Positions 1-7,399 of a stretch of DNA of 15,095 bases are shown here, one piece after another; position 1 is the stretch's first letter, and every line of letters begins with the position of its first letter. The DNA lies in contig UZAE01001122.1 of the NCBI GenBank assembly GCA_900617975.1, positions 1-15,095 of the forward strand, in the 5' to 3' direction. The stretch comes from Rodentolepis nana. Its lineage: Eukaryota; Platyhelminthes; Cestoda; Cyclophyllidea; Hymenolepididae. The notes under the pieces are model-generated. The model did no database searches. It was given only the letters and a program-made list of their open reading frames with translations, and had not been told where the DNA came from. Both the position numbers and the translations under genes were made by a program.

Positions 1-107
1 AAGTATGAAAATGGGAATAGGGACTAAGAAGGAATTAGGTTATAGATAATGACAATAGGAGGGGGTGGGGGGAATTCGGAAGGAAGCACATACATATATT
101 CAGATAT

Positions 108-426
108 GGGGTGTGCGATAGACTCACCTCCACGTGGTGCACCCTGGGTAACGCATACTCATACGGCAAAAAAAAGCTATAAACCGGCAGTTGACTTCAA
201 ACTACCATGACCCCACTGTAAGTCATATTCGACCACTTCCACAGTACTCGCCTCACCTTATTCACTACGTGTGTCCGTCTCCTTTACATCTGTAAATCAC
301 TTTTCTGTTCCCCCTCGCGATTTTTTGTCACTTTGATGTTCCTCCTCCTCCCTGTGAAGCCCGAAATCAGCTAAATGCCTAATGATAACTATCAAAACGC
401 CTGCCATTTGATATAAATAAATAAAC
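108..426 (+). repeat. Dispersed retroposon-like repeat, copy 1
   Basis: This copy begins with GGGGTGTGCGATAGACTCAC and ends in an ATAA-type tail (gatataaataaataaa). It aligns almost end to end with copy 2 at 585-904 and with most of copy 3 at 12321-12610. Shared blocks are the CACGTGGTGCACCCTGGG box near the left end, a pyrimidine-rich middle, and the 3' block around CCTGCCATTTGATATAAATAAA. The short A/T-rich tandem tail suggests a non-LTR (LINE-like or SINE) element read on the plus strand. No protein is encoded. Target-site duplication is not convincing: only 'tcagatat' against 'tcggatat' nearby. Confidence 0.75.
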
Positions 427-570
427 AAGCACTCGGATATCAACAATTATACATTCATGGAATTTTCGTATTCAATATACTCTGTCCGTCATTCGATACC
501 TTGAGATCCTTCTCGCTTGACTATATTTCATAAAAATCACTATCAAATAAAGTGACGAATACTTCAACCG

Positions 571-584
571 AAATCGCTGTTCGA
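571..584 (+). repeat. Left target-site duplication of repeat copy 2
   Basis: The 14-mer aaatcgctgttcga sits immediately left of repeat copy 2 and recurs with one mismatch (aaattgctgttcga) at 905-918, directly after the repeat tail. Nine bases (gctgttcga) are identical without interruption. This is what target-primed reverse transcription would leave. Confidence 0.7.
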
Positions 585-904
585 GGGGTGTGCGATAGAC
601 TTACCTCTACGTGGTGCACCCTGGGCAACGTATATTCATACGGCAAAAAAGTCTATTGACTGGCAGTTGACTTCTCACTTCAAACTACCACCACCTCACT
701 CTATGCCATATTCGACTATTTTCACAGTACTCGCCTCACCTTTGTTCTACCTTTGTGTTTGTCTCTTACATCTTTGAAACACTCTTCTGTTCCCCCCCCC
801 CCCTCTCGACTTTTTTCACTTTGTTGTTCCTTCCCCTCTGTGAAGCCTGAAGTCAACTAAAGGGCTAATGATAACCATCAAGACGCCTGCCATTTGATAT
901 AAAT
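585..904 (+). mobile_element. Dispersed retroposon-like repeat, copy 2, with target-site duplication
   Basis: This copy matches copy 1 through its whole length, from the GGGGTGTGCGATAGACTTAC start to a gatataaataaa-type tail. It is bracketed by near-identical 14-mers at 571-584 and 905-918, so its ends are well defined at about 320 bases. It carries a run of 12 C at 792-803 where copy 1 has only 5. Near the 3' end, AGCCT (844-848) and GGGCT (862-866) can pair into a small stem, as the matching bases do in copy 3. No reading frame is carried, so it is a non-autonomous or truncated element. Assignment to a named family was not possible from sequence alone. Confidence 0.75.
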
Positions 905-918
905 AAATTGCTGTTCGA
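905..918 (+). repeat. Right target-site duplication of repeat copy 2
   Basis: aaattgctgttcga follows the tail of copy 2 and matches the left flank at 571-584 in 13 of 14 positions. The first bases could also be tail sequence, so the secure duplication is the nine-base core gctgttcga. Confidence 0.68.
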
Positions 919-1156
919 ACGGCGCAATTCATCCCAAGCTCGTGAAAAGTTCCGGTAGCTGTAACTGGCAAATATGGTTGAAAGTAAGAAAGTGAGAATC
1001 CCAACCTTTATGTCGAAAAGAATTGATTACTAAGAATGCTGTAGAGCAAACCATTTCATCTCTGCTAAAGCTATGTATCCGCTTTTGTGAATAATATTGT
1101 ACACCATATTAATTAACCAGAGGAGATGTTATCAATTTTAAAAGAATAGGACTTAC

Positions 1157-1264
1157 GTTTGCATTACGATCAACCTTGAAGATAACAGAAAATGCAAGTC
1201 GATCGACACCAGGATTCAAACTGCAAAGACGCTCTGATAGGATCGCTGGCAACATTGGAATGAC
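1157..1264 (-). CDS. DIS3L2-like: Gene 2 visible exon 7 (RNB core)
   Basis: This exon has acceptor ...aattag at 1265-1270 and donor gtaagt at 1151-1156, and holds 36 codons in phase 0 at both ends. It encodes [19 protein letters not shown] and then [17 protein letters not shown], the conserved 'LCSL.P..D.L.FSV' stretch of the RNB domain. The terminal phase-0 intron lies at the same protein position as the one after TSDGH in gene 1. Confidence 0.88.
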
Positions 1265-4200
1265 CTAATTAATTTAAGTAAACAAAGCAATTGCGTAAGG
1301 AAATAGTGTTTAAGCGACTTCGATAACAGCTAGGTCAGGTGTATGAGAGAGTATAAAAATTAGCTGAGCAGAGCTAAGATGCGTTACTTGGTAACACTGA
1401 GAACAGTCTAAGTAAGGGTGAAGAAGAAGTTAAAATAAACATCTACCAATCATTCAATGTTTTACGCAACAATACAATGATAAAATAGAAGTTCAAAATG
1501 GTGTTAAGAAACAACTCAAGAAGTGCATACCCTTTGGACTAGATATGTGGAGGTAGTTCGGTTTGCAGCTTCGCGGTCAAGAGCTGAGAAGGGGCGCACA
1601 AAGTAGGACACATCGGCAATATGTACACCAACTTCGATGGTGTCTAAAAAATCAGGAGGAAGAAGTAAGGGGGAGGGGGGTTGGAGAACACACACTTCGC
1701 TTCAACCCAAGTCAATTGCTGCTCTCAGAACTTGTCCTAATAGGAATTTATTTTAAGGTGAAGCAATTTCGACTACGATCAGTAAAGAAAATAAATGCAA
1801 ATGGGAAGAGAGTGACCGTGGCTTTAAGATTTAAATAGTAGACTTAATTATCAGCCTAAACATCACCCAACCGTGTGACTATCGCCTTTTCATACTCCCC
1901 CAATTCCTCAAGCTTCAATGGCAGATTCATGGCAAACTCAATTTAAGGACGCCACGTCAATGGCATTTTTATTATCGAAGTTTTCTGGAAGTCCAGTCGT
2001 CCGCATTAGCGCCCGCGGGCTCTAACTCCGGGGGGAGGGGGTTATTTGGTTTCAAAAATTAATTCTATGAAATGGAATTTTTCGTTTAACCGCCCTGGGC
2101 GGATTTTCGGAAAACCCCGGTTGATTTACTAAGCGAGTTTAATAATAATTTATTTCAATTTTAAAATCATTTAGACTATTTTCAGTAATGAATCAGATTT
2201 ACGCTAACTTCCCCAGCAGCCTGATTAAAGTTGGCCCGAAATGTCATCCGCTTAATATGCATAACACTTAATTTTCCCATAATCGATCGATCTTACTTGA
2301 AACAACTATTTATCTCAATCTTATTTATATCAGATTTCATTCTGATTCTACTCATAATTAAATTGTACTCCTTTTGCCACTTGTCTCTGAGGGCTAGCTT
2401 AAGCAATATTTCTATAGTAATTATTTCAAAACGGGATAAAATACTAAAAAGTCAAGGAATATAAACAAACTCATTCTGACTAATCCACACACAACTGGGT
2501 TGCAACAGAACTGAAGAAACAGATATCGATATCCAATCACCTTACTCCTTTCAAAAAAATGGAACACTACTTTCAGTCTGGTATGCTATCAACCGCTACT
2601 ACATCTAGTCCAATTTCGAAGAAAATAAGAGAATGAAGATCGTTAGTGGATTGTAAGCTCACCAAATCTGGGTTGACAAGATTAATAAAAAGAGGTGGCT
2701 AAGATGAGCTTATATTGCCCTTTTAACCCTTGCAGTCGAAGTTAAACTTCAGAATCCAAACCGAACGCACAAATAGATTAGAATTGAACACAGGTGAGCA
2801 CGATAAGTGTTTAAGGTTACACATCGGTGAATCGAATTGCGAGAAGTTCTACATTTTATTAAAATGAGTTATCGAGAACATTACCATAAAACAAAGCATT
2901 ACCTTTTGTGCACATCCTTACGTGGAGTGCATCATCCATGTCCTTCGCCGTGGAGGGGTCTATAGATACCACACAGTGTGATCGGAAGTCCTTTCGCCTT
3001 AGATACTCATAGTTGGGGATCTTGAAATCCTCTTCTGACACCGGTAAGTCTTTCAACATCTACAAGCGAGTTGAGGGAAGTTCATACCAACACAACTTCT
3101 AAAGGAGATATAATTACTACGATACTTTACCTCCTCCGTGAAATCATCCTCATGGATACCATGAGATAAGAGAATCTCCTGGGTAGCTGGTTCGATCTCA
3201 TGAAGATTGCCAATGTGACCACATAGAGATCTAAGTGGAAATAATTCATTAAACGATAAATTAATAATGCATTACCCTTTGGGACAAGAAGAAAAAGCTG
3301 GCCAGTCTTCAATCTTGCAGATATATCTAACACCCTCAGCTTTGTGCGGATTTTCCCAAAGATCTGTTGAAGGACAAACATCTCAAGAATGAGATAGACA
3401 TTTAGACGAGATAACAATGTCTCAAACATTCCAATAGATTCTAGTAGGCCAAGACTTACAATAAATAGAGCTGATTAAAAAACAATTGAAGTGAGACTAA
3501 TTAAATACATTCCGATTTATCAAAAGGATGAGAAATTTTTCTGATGGCGATTTATAACCCTTCACAAATATAGACCTCGAATAATGTCCTAGATACATTT
3601 TCATCCTTAATTAATAACTATATAGTTAGTGTAGGAAACGGACCCTTGACATACAGTATTATTCTTGACCTTCTCAGTAAGACGAAATGAAATACTCTCC
3701 CAAGTTTTAACCTGAGGTACACTGCAAAACGTCATTTATCAGATCTGGGATTCATACTTTAGCCCTACCCCCACCCCCACGTCTCGACTAACATCTTTAT
3801 ATAGTGCATATCTCAATTAGCACAAAAAGTACTAAACACAGGTTATCAAGGCCAAAATAACACCTTTAATTCAAAAGATTGCACTTGTAGTAGATATTTT
3901 GACATTCAGAAGTCTTTAACCACATGGCTTCAATGAGCCCTGGATCATGCGTAAACAAATAATATAACAAAAAAATGGACACCAACCATTTGGAACCGAG
4001 GAAGGCAAGACCTTAATCCTTGGGAAGTTAGGCTTTTCGGGAACAAAAAAGCAGTTCACAGCCGGCACTGAAATCGGGAGTCCATCACTTCCTTCGACAA
4101 CACCCTGCTGAGGTCTCGCAAATTCATCCACCGATTCAGCTTCAGCGAAGGCGGACGGCATAACCATAGCCGATTCAAACACCAATCGGCCAACTAGTCG

Positions 4201-4891
4201 TCTGCTCGCCGAATCTTCACTCAAAACACCCACCACCCTACCAGTTCTGAGTAAATGTGGACTAGGAAGGGGAGTCATTGGTTTCTGCTCCTCTAGTGCA
4301 TACAATGAACTCATACCAGGGAAAAGACGAGGAAGAAGGGAAGGAGTTGTCTGCAGAACTTCACGAACTGATGGAAAGGGAATTGTTTTGAAGGAATTCA
4401 CACTCGAGCCTCCTCGCTCTAAACTTAGCTGAAACGAAGGGAAACTAAGGGTCGAGAGTGATTCAGACCCGATTTCCTCAGAAGATTCGTCAATAAGTTC
4501 TTCCTCAGCTTCAGCAGGAATGATAGGGGAAGTATTTGTTAATCGACTACTTGATCGGGAATCATCGGATGCTTCAAGAAATGCCCGAACTCGCCAAGAC
4601 CCCGGATTTTTCAGCTTCACGGCGACAATATCATTTGGAAGAGCTCTATTTAGAGCCTTCGAATAGATGAAAATCTTATTTCCATCTGAGGGATTTATGA
4701 CAAAGGCCGATGTAGGGGAGGTGTAGCAAATTCGACCCTGTATAATTGCAAAAGGGTGGTATTTAAAATATACATAAAATAGTGATAATTAATAGGTATA
4801 TAGCATTGCATGCCTCAACAAGAAGGTCAGAATTAAGCATCCTATTAATAAACGTCTTCGGCCAATACGCATCATAATTTCGAAATGATTC
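1157..4891 (-). CDS. DIS3L2-like: Gene 2: DIS3L2-like RNB-family 3'-5' exoribonuclease, partial (7 exons)
   Basis: The spliced CDS on the minus strand is 4814-4891, 3987-4737, 3276-3363, 3131-3230, 2903-3059, 1531-1643 and 1157-1264; all phases fit and give 465 residues. Order of domains: cold-shock domain 1 (residues ~9-70, with [14 protein letters not shown]), a Ser/Glu-rich linker of ~110 residues, cold-shock domain 2 (from RTGRVVGVL to ICKIEDW), then the start of the RNB domain. The active-site block [14 protein letters not shown] has Asp at ~373, 379, 381 and 382, all four intact, and is followed by [15 protein letters not shown] and YLVQRVIPMLP. Family members degrade RNA from the 3' end, DIS3L2 acting on oligouridylated RNA in the cytoplasm. 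DIS3L2-type features ([23 protein letters not shown]) favour that subfamily over DIS3 or DIS3L1, though TGRVVGVL and VDRLAFS also resemble DIS3 or fungal SSD1. The 5' exon with the start codon and the C-terminal half are not in view. It lies downstream of, and in tandem with, gene 1. Confidence 0.88.
1265..1530 (-). other. Gene 2 intron, 266 bases
   Basis: A minus-strand GT-AG intron (gtatgc...ttag) separates YLVQR from VIPMLP. Gene 1 has no intron here: its matching peptide ([11 protein letters not shown]) is continuous. Confidence 0.85.
1531..1643 (-). CDS. DIS3L2-like: Gene 2 visible exon 6 (RNB core)
   Basis: The acceptor is a strong pyrimidine-rich tract ending ttttttag, and the donor is gtatgc. 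The first two bases complete an Asp codon begun in the previous exon. The exon encodes [17 protein letters not shown], then [17 protein letters not shown]. 'VGVHIADVS(Y/H)F' is one of the most conserved RNB-domain motifs, so the exon is secure although no long open frame marks it. Confidence 0.9.
1644..2902 (-). other. Gene 2 intron, 1,259 bases
   Basis: This intron interrupts the RNB domain just after the catalytic aspartate block, between [11 protein letters not shown] and the Asp that precedes [11 protein letters not shown]. Both edges have canonical sites (gtaatg...tttttag). Inside are G-rich tracts near 1668-1680 and 2031-2041 and otherwise AT-rich sequence. Plus-strand open frames at about 1563-1838 and 2231-2464 have no recognisable motif and the first overlaps exon 6 antisense, so I treat both as chance. 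Confidence 0.85.
2903..3059 (-). CDS. DIS3L2-like: Gene 2 visible exon 5 (RNB catalytic aspartates)
   Basis: The exon encodes [20 protein letters not shown], then [20 protein letters not shown] and [12 protein letters not shown]. The block at 2931-2960 carries the Asp residues that coordinate magnesium in RNase II-family enzymes (D-x5-D-x-D-D). The exon ends in phase 1 at AAAG|gtaatg. An alternative donor, CAC|gtaagg, lies 19 bases inside, but it would end the exon in phase 0 against an acceptor that needs phase 1, so I rejected it. Confidence 0.92.
3131..3230 (-). CDS. DIS3L2-like: Gene 2 visible exon 4 (CSD2 to RNB linker)
   Basis: This 100-base exon completes a split Gly codon and then encodes [20 protein letters not shown] and [13 protein letters not shown]. 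The 'G.....[15 protein letters not shown]' pattern is typical of the DIS3L2 segment that joins the second cold-shock domain to RNB. The acceptor is ccacttag and the donor gtaaag (phase 0). Confidence 0.9.
3276..3363 (-). CDS. DIS3L2-like: Gene 2 visible exon 3 (CSD2), 88 bases
   Basis: This exon starts in phase 1 and ends in phase 2. It encodes (D)[20 protein letters not shown] and PAFSSCPKG. It corresponds to the family segment 'DF...P........ICRI.DW......G'. The matching exon of gene 1 (11462-11549) is also exactly 88 bases with the same phases. The open frame that covers 3127-3429 in a different register is a shadow of exons 3 and 4. Confidence 0.9.
3364..3986 (-). other. Gene 2 intron, 623 bases
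   Basis: The intron lies between cold-shock domain 2 halves, after SSVPN. The donor (gttggt) is weak but gives the phase-1 join that makes an Asp codon, as in gene 1. Nothing else recognisable was seen apart from a short C/A-rich tract near 3768-3780. Confidence 0.75.
3987..4737 (-). CDS. DIS3L2-like: Gene 2 visible exon 2 (CSD1, long linker, start of CSD2)
   Basis: This exon runs 250 codons from [19 protein letters not shown] through [20 protein letters not shown] and [17 protein letters not shown], which is cold-shock domain 1. There follows a ~110-residue Ser-, Glu- and Pro-rich segment without recognisable fold. The second cold-shock domain begins at [13 protein letters not shown] and continues to [14 protein letters not shown]. 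Human DIS3L2 also has a low-complexity acidic linker at this place, but the sequence is not conserved. The exon extends about 117 bases upstream of the first GTG or ATG-like codon at 4620, as family similarity to the N-terminal side shows. Within CSD2 there is another apparent insertion of ~25 residues before [16 protein letters not shown]. Confidence 0.9.
4738..4813 (-). other. Gene 2 intron, 76 bases, apparent GC-AG boundaries
   Basis: The intron reads gcatgc...attatacag on the minus strand. Removing it joins LLVE to GRICYT in phase 0, matching the family pattern. No GT lies at the expected point; the next possible GT, 38 bases on, would leave an intron of about 36 bases and add an unmatched peptide (ACNAIYLL...). 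A GC-AG intron is the simpler reading. Confidence 0.6.
4814..4891 (-). CDS. DIS3L2-like: Gene 2 visible exon 1 (N-terminal side of CSD1)
   Basis: This 26-codon exon, flanked by a tttgtttcag acceptor, encodes [20 protein letters not shown] and SDLLVE. It corresponds to the 'F..Y.....(I/V)..GL..G..I.G' entry to cold-shock domain 1; the equivalent in gene 1 is [20 protein letters not shown]. Similarity is weak but the position, phase 0 at both ends and the splice acceptor agree. An upstream exon with the start codon must exist and was not identified. Confidence 0.7.
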
Positions 4892-6692
4892 CTGAAACAA
4901 AGCAGACGCAGGTAATGGGAAATCCACAACATGAGATCATAAATGAACGGGATAAAAATATGCTTACTGTACTTGGTGATACTTTAGTTGATTTGAAGCT
5001 GACAGTGTTAAGAATATATTGCCGAAAAACAAAGAACCGCAAATTTCCAATTCCCCCAACCTGCATTCGACGACTGAAAGGCCAATGTGAAACATCGATT
5101 AGATAGTAAATCCACACGACGACAGGACCTCGTCATTTTATAAATCCCACTCGCTTGATAAGAAAACTAATAATAACACACACCAAAAGCCAGGAAGTTG
5201 CCGTAAATATCGTCACTTTACTTTTATCAATAGTTTATTTTTACCAGTTTTAGAGGACAGTTCCTAAGAAGAGAATTGCAGCACATCAAACGGTAAGTAA
5301 AGTGAAAGACAGAGAGTACAAAGAGATGGGGGGAGGAATGGAAAACGGTTTAGACGAGTTTATCAAGGGACTAGGAGAAGCAACAAAGAAAGACTTGACG
5401 AAAAGGCGCATCGATCCGCTCCTTAGGCGCTGCCTATTGTGGAAAGATAACCAGAGGTAGAGCTAGGTGTAGTTCTTGCAGACTTCGCAAGTTGGTCGAA
5501 TTAGAATCACCTAAAAAAACAAATATCAGTACTTGAAGTAACGGCTCTTGGAGTGAATGGGAGAAAATCTAGCCAAAATGACCAAACTGAATTGAGCTGA
5601 CGTTAATAGCTATATAAATATATTTTAACCAATTAAACGGTAAAAAATGAAGGGAGAACAAAAGGCTAACGCCTTACCTGTAGAAGTCTTCTAAGAGACT
5701 AGGATTTTTAAAGCAGAACAATGGAAGTTTAGAGTAATTGATAACAATTTTTGTTGCAAAATTCAGCATTAAAAAATTGGTAAAGTACGCTTATTTATGA
5801 CATCAAATTCTATCAAATCGTTATACTAACTCTCTCGAGAATATTAATCTAAGTAAAGTCAAGTAATACATTTTATTAAGAAATCAGAAACAGTTTACAT
5901 GGGCCGGCATGTTGTCAATCAGAGCCAGAGTGATGAAGTAATACTAATTAGTTGCTCTATTCACGTAAATGACACACAAGGCGGTCGTAACTATAGTGAA
6001 ATCTCAGTGTGATCAAAACACATTTATTGCAGGCAACTAACACGGTTGACTTTCCATTTGGACACACGTACAGCCTTACCAACGCTAGTTAACAGTGATG
6101 TCGAAAAAAACGTAAAAAGCGGCAAAATAACAATTCAATTAAATTAGATAGCAACTGTATGACGAATAGAGCGAAAGAAATAGCATATTTAAAAACAATA
6201 AAACACTTACCGTTAACGGCTACGAATTAAAATATGAATTAAAGTTAAATAAAAAAAGAATACTTCAATGATGTAGTCAACCGACCAAACTTGTTGTCGA
6301 TGCTCTAAATGACATCTAAATTGCTTCTCCTTCAAAACTCCCTTCCACATTCCACCTTCGCTTGATTATACACCAGTTATCACCTGAATAATAGGTCCAT
6401 TCGACAACAGGATGCACAACTTCCTTGTTTGTGGTACTTTGTAATTGATAGAAAAGAAAATATATTGCAAAGTTTACACTATCGCCACTCAACTAACCAT
6501 TAGTAGAACCCGGAATCAAAACACACAACAAATCGATGACCTTAGGCTGTTGACTTGTATGAGGCACTAGTTCCAACTATACGCGTATTGGAATAAATGC
6601 AACCAGCAACATTGCGCAACCAAAAGAGCGGTGATTACGCAATACCCCCCCAAAAACAAAATCGACATATGAGGAAACTATAAGTGTTAAAA
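4892..6692. other. Intergenic region between gene 1 stop and gene 2 first visible exon
   Basis: This 1.8-kb stretch should contain the 3' UTR of gene 1, its polyadenylation site, and the promoter and 5' exon(s) of gene 2. Minus-strand AATAAA hexamers occur at 6023-6028 and 5872-5877, but the sequence is AT-rich, so neither is secure. Minus-strand donor-like sites that could end a 5' exon of gene 2 are ctacag|gtaagg (donor about 5684-5689) and acg|gtaagtg (about 6208-6213); neither is preceded by a convincing coding start. A plus-strand small ORF sits at 5326-5460. Open frames at 4872-5117 on either strand show no family motif. Confidence 0.55.
5326..5460 (+). other. Unassigned small ORF, 44 residues, low confidence
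   Basis: An ATG at 5326 opens a 44-codon frame that ends at TAG 5458-5460; the same frame is open for roughly another 20 codons upstream. It begins MGGGMENGLDEFIKGLGEAT and is rich in Lys, Arg, Asp, Glu and Gly, ending RRIDPLLRRCLLWKDNQR. This stretch is also less AT-rich than its surroundings. I do not recognise it, there is no signal peptide or membrane segment, and it lies where gene 2's promoter or 5' UTR is expected on the opposite strand. A chance frame is the default; an exon of an unrecognised plus-strand gene is possible because an acg|gtaagt donor-like site is present upstream at about 5291-5297. Confidence 0.2.
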
Positions 6693-7399
6693 TCAACTAA
6701 CCCGTAAGTTCAGAGTTTGATCGCTAATTTCTCCGCCACTTTGCTGGGGCTTAGAAAGTGAAGTTTCCAGGGTGGATGACGATTCATCCAGCTTGGAACT
6801 ATTCAAAGTATCAGCATCGTTGTTGCTAACTGCAACTACAGGAGTTCCATCCTCTAACTTGTTCAGACCCTCTATACTGACTGAGCAGCGCACAAGATCA
6901 AACAAGTGAATTTCTTGTTGGAAACAATTGCAGGGTGGTGCAACTACCGACTCCAGGATAGCTGGATCTGTGGGCACATCGAAAGAAGACTCCTCTTTCT
7001 CTCCATTCTTCTCACTGGATTCCAATGGATGAACTTTCCACTGAAGATGAAGAACTCCTACTCCCGTTATTCCCTTTTTCCCACTTCCCTCCAACTTTTC
7101 ATATTCCCATCCGACTAGATCAAGTTTATTGAGGTAGACACGTCGAACAAGACCCGTGGAGAGAATGAGTACGTCGAAGGCCCTATCAAGTATATTGATA
7201 ACAGAGCAGGCTTCAACCAGAGGGCCGCAGTCCTTCACAAAGACGGTGAAAAAGAGTTCTACAGAGTCTTCGCTGGCCTTACGACTGTTTAATTTGCGTG
7301 CGTTGCAGACATCGGCAATCCTAGCAAGGTTATCCGGTTTATGGAGGAATTTAGATTTTGAGGTTGCGCGGTAACTTGATGCTACCTCATCTAAATTCA
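6693..7399 (-). CDS. DIS3L2: Gene 1 exon 10, last coding exon (end of RNB, S1 domain)
   Basis: After acceptor tttcatttcag the exon completes a Met codon and encodes [17 protein letters not shown], then [20 protein letters not shown] and [20 protein letters not shown]. These correspond to the end of RNB ('ADHCN.R...S..') and the 'LFF.VLVK..GPL...' entry to the S1 domain. [20 protein letters not shown] and VYLNKLDL match the S1 barrel, and [17 protein letters not shown] its final strand. A Ser/Asp-rich tail follows and TGA is at 6693-6695. A weak donor-like CGG|gttagt overlaps the end, but the S1 domain is already complete, so the stop is taken as real. Confidence 0.92.

Larger units (their letters stand above)
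1..1156. other. Non-coding left flank: intron DNA of gene 2 with two repeats
   Basis: No exon could be recognised here on either strand. The last visible exon of gene 2 ends at a good donor (gtaagt, minus strand, 1151-1156), so this stretch is most simply intron. The next expected peptide of the RNB domain (the segment around a 'KLSY..AQ' motif in the family, present in gene 1) was looked for and not found, so it should lie left of the window. The stretch contains two copies of a dispersed repeat (about 108-426 and 585-904). Minus-strand open frames around 816-1004 fall mostly inside the second repeat and look like chance. Confidence 0.6.

Noticed and set aside
816..1004. Minus-strand open frame considered as the next exon of gene 2
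   Set aside because: It mostly covers repeat copy 2 in reverse and lacks the expected KLSY..AQ peptide.
1563..1838. Plus-strand open frame of 91 codons
   Set aside because: It is antisense to gene 2 exon 1531-1643, which encodes the RNB motif [11 protein letters not shown]; the remainder is G-rich intron.
3127..3429. Minus-strand open frame of 100 codons
   Set aside because: It reads through two real exons (3276-3363 and 3131-3230) and an intron in the wrong frame; the correct frames give DLWENP...ICKIEDW and [12 protein letters not shown].
4872..5117. Overlapping open frames on both strands (81 and 73 codons)
   Set aside because: Neither shows a family motif. The plus frame runs antisense into gene 2 exon 4814-4891, and the minus frame is in a register that does not read [10 protein letters not shown].
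6906..7374. Two plus-strand open frames
   Set aside because: They are antisense shadows of gene 1 exon 10, which encodes the S1 domain.
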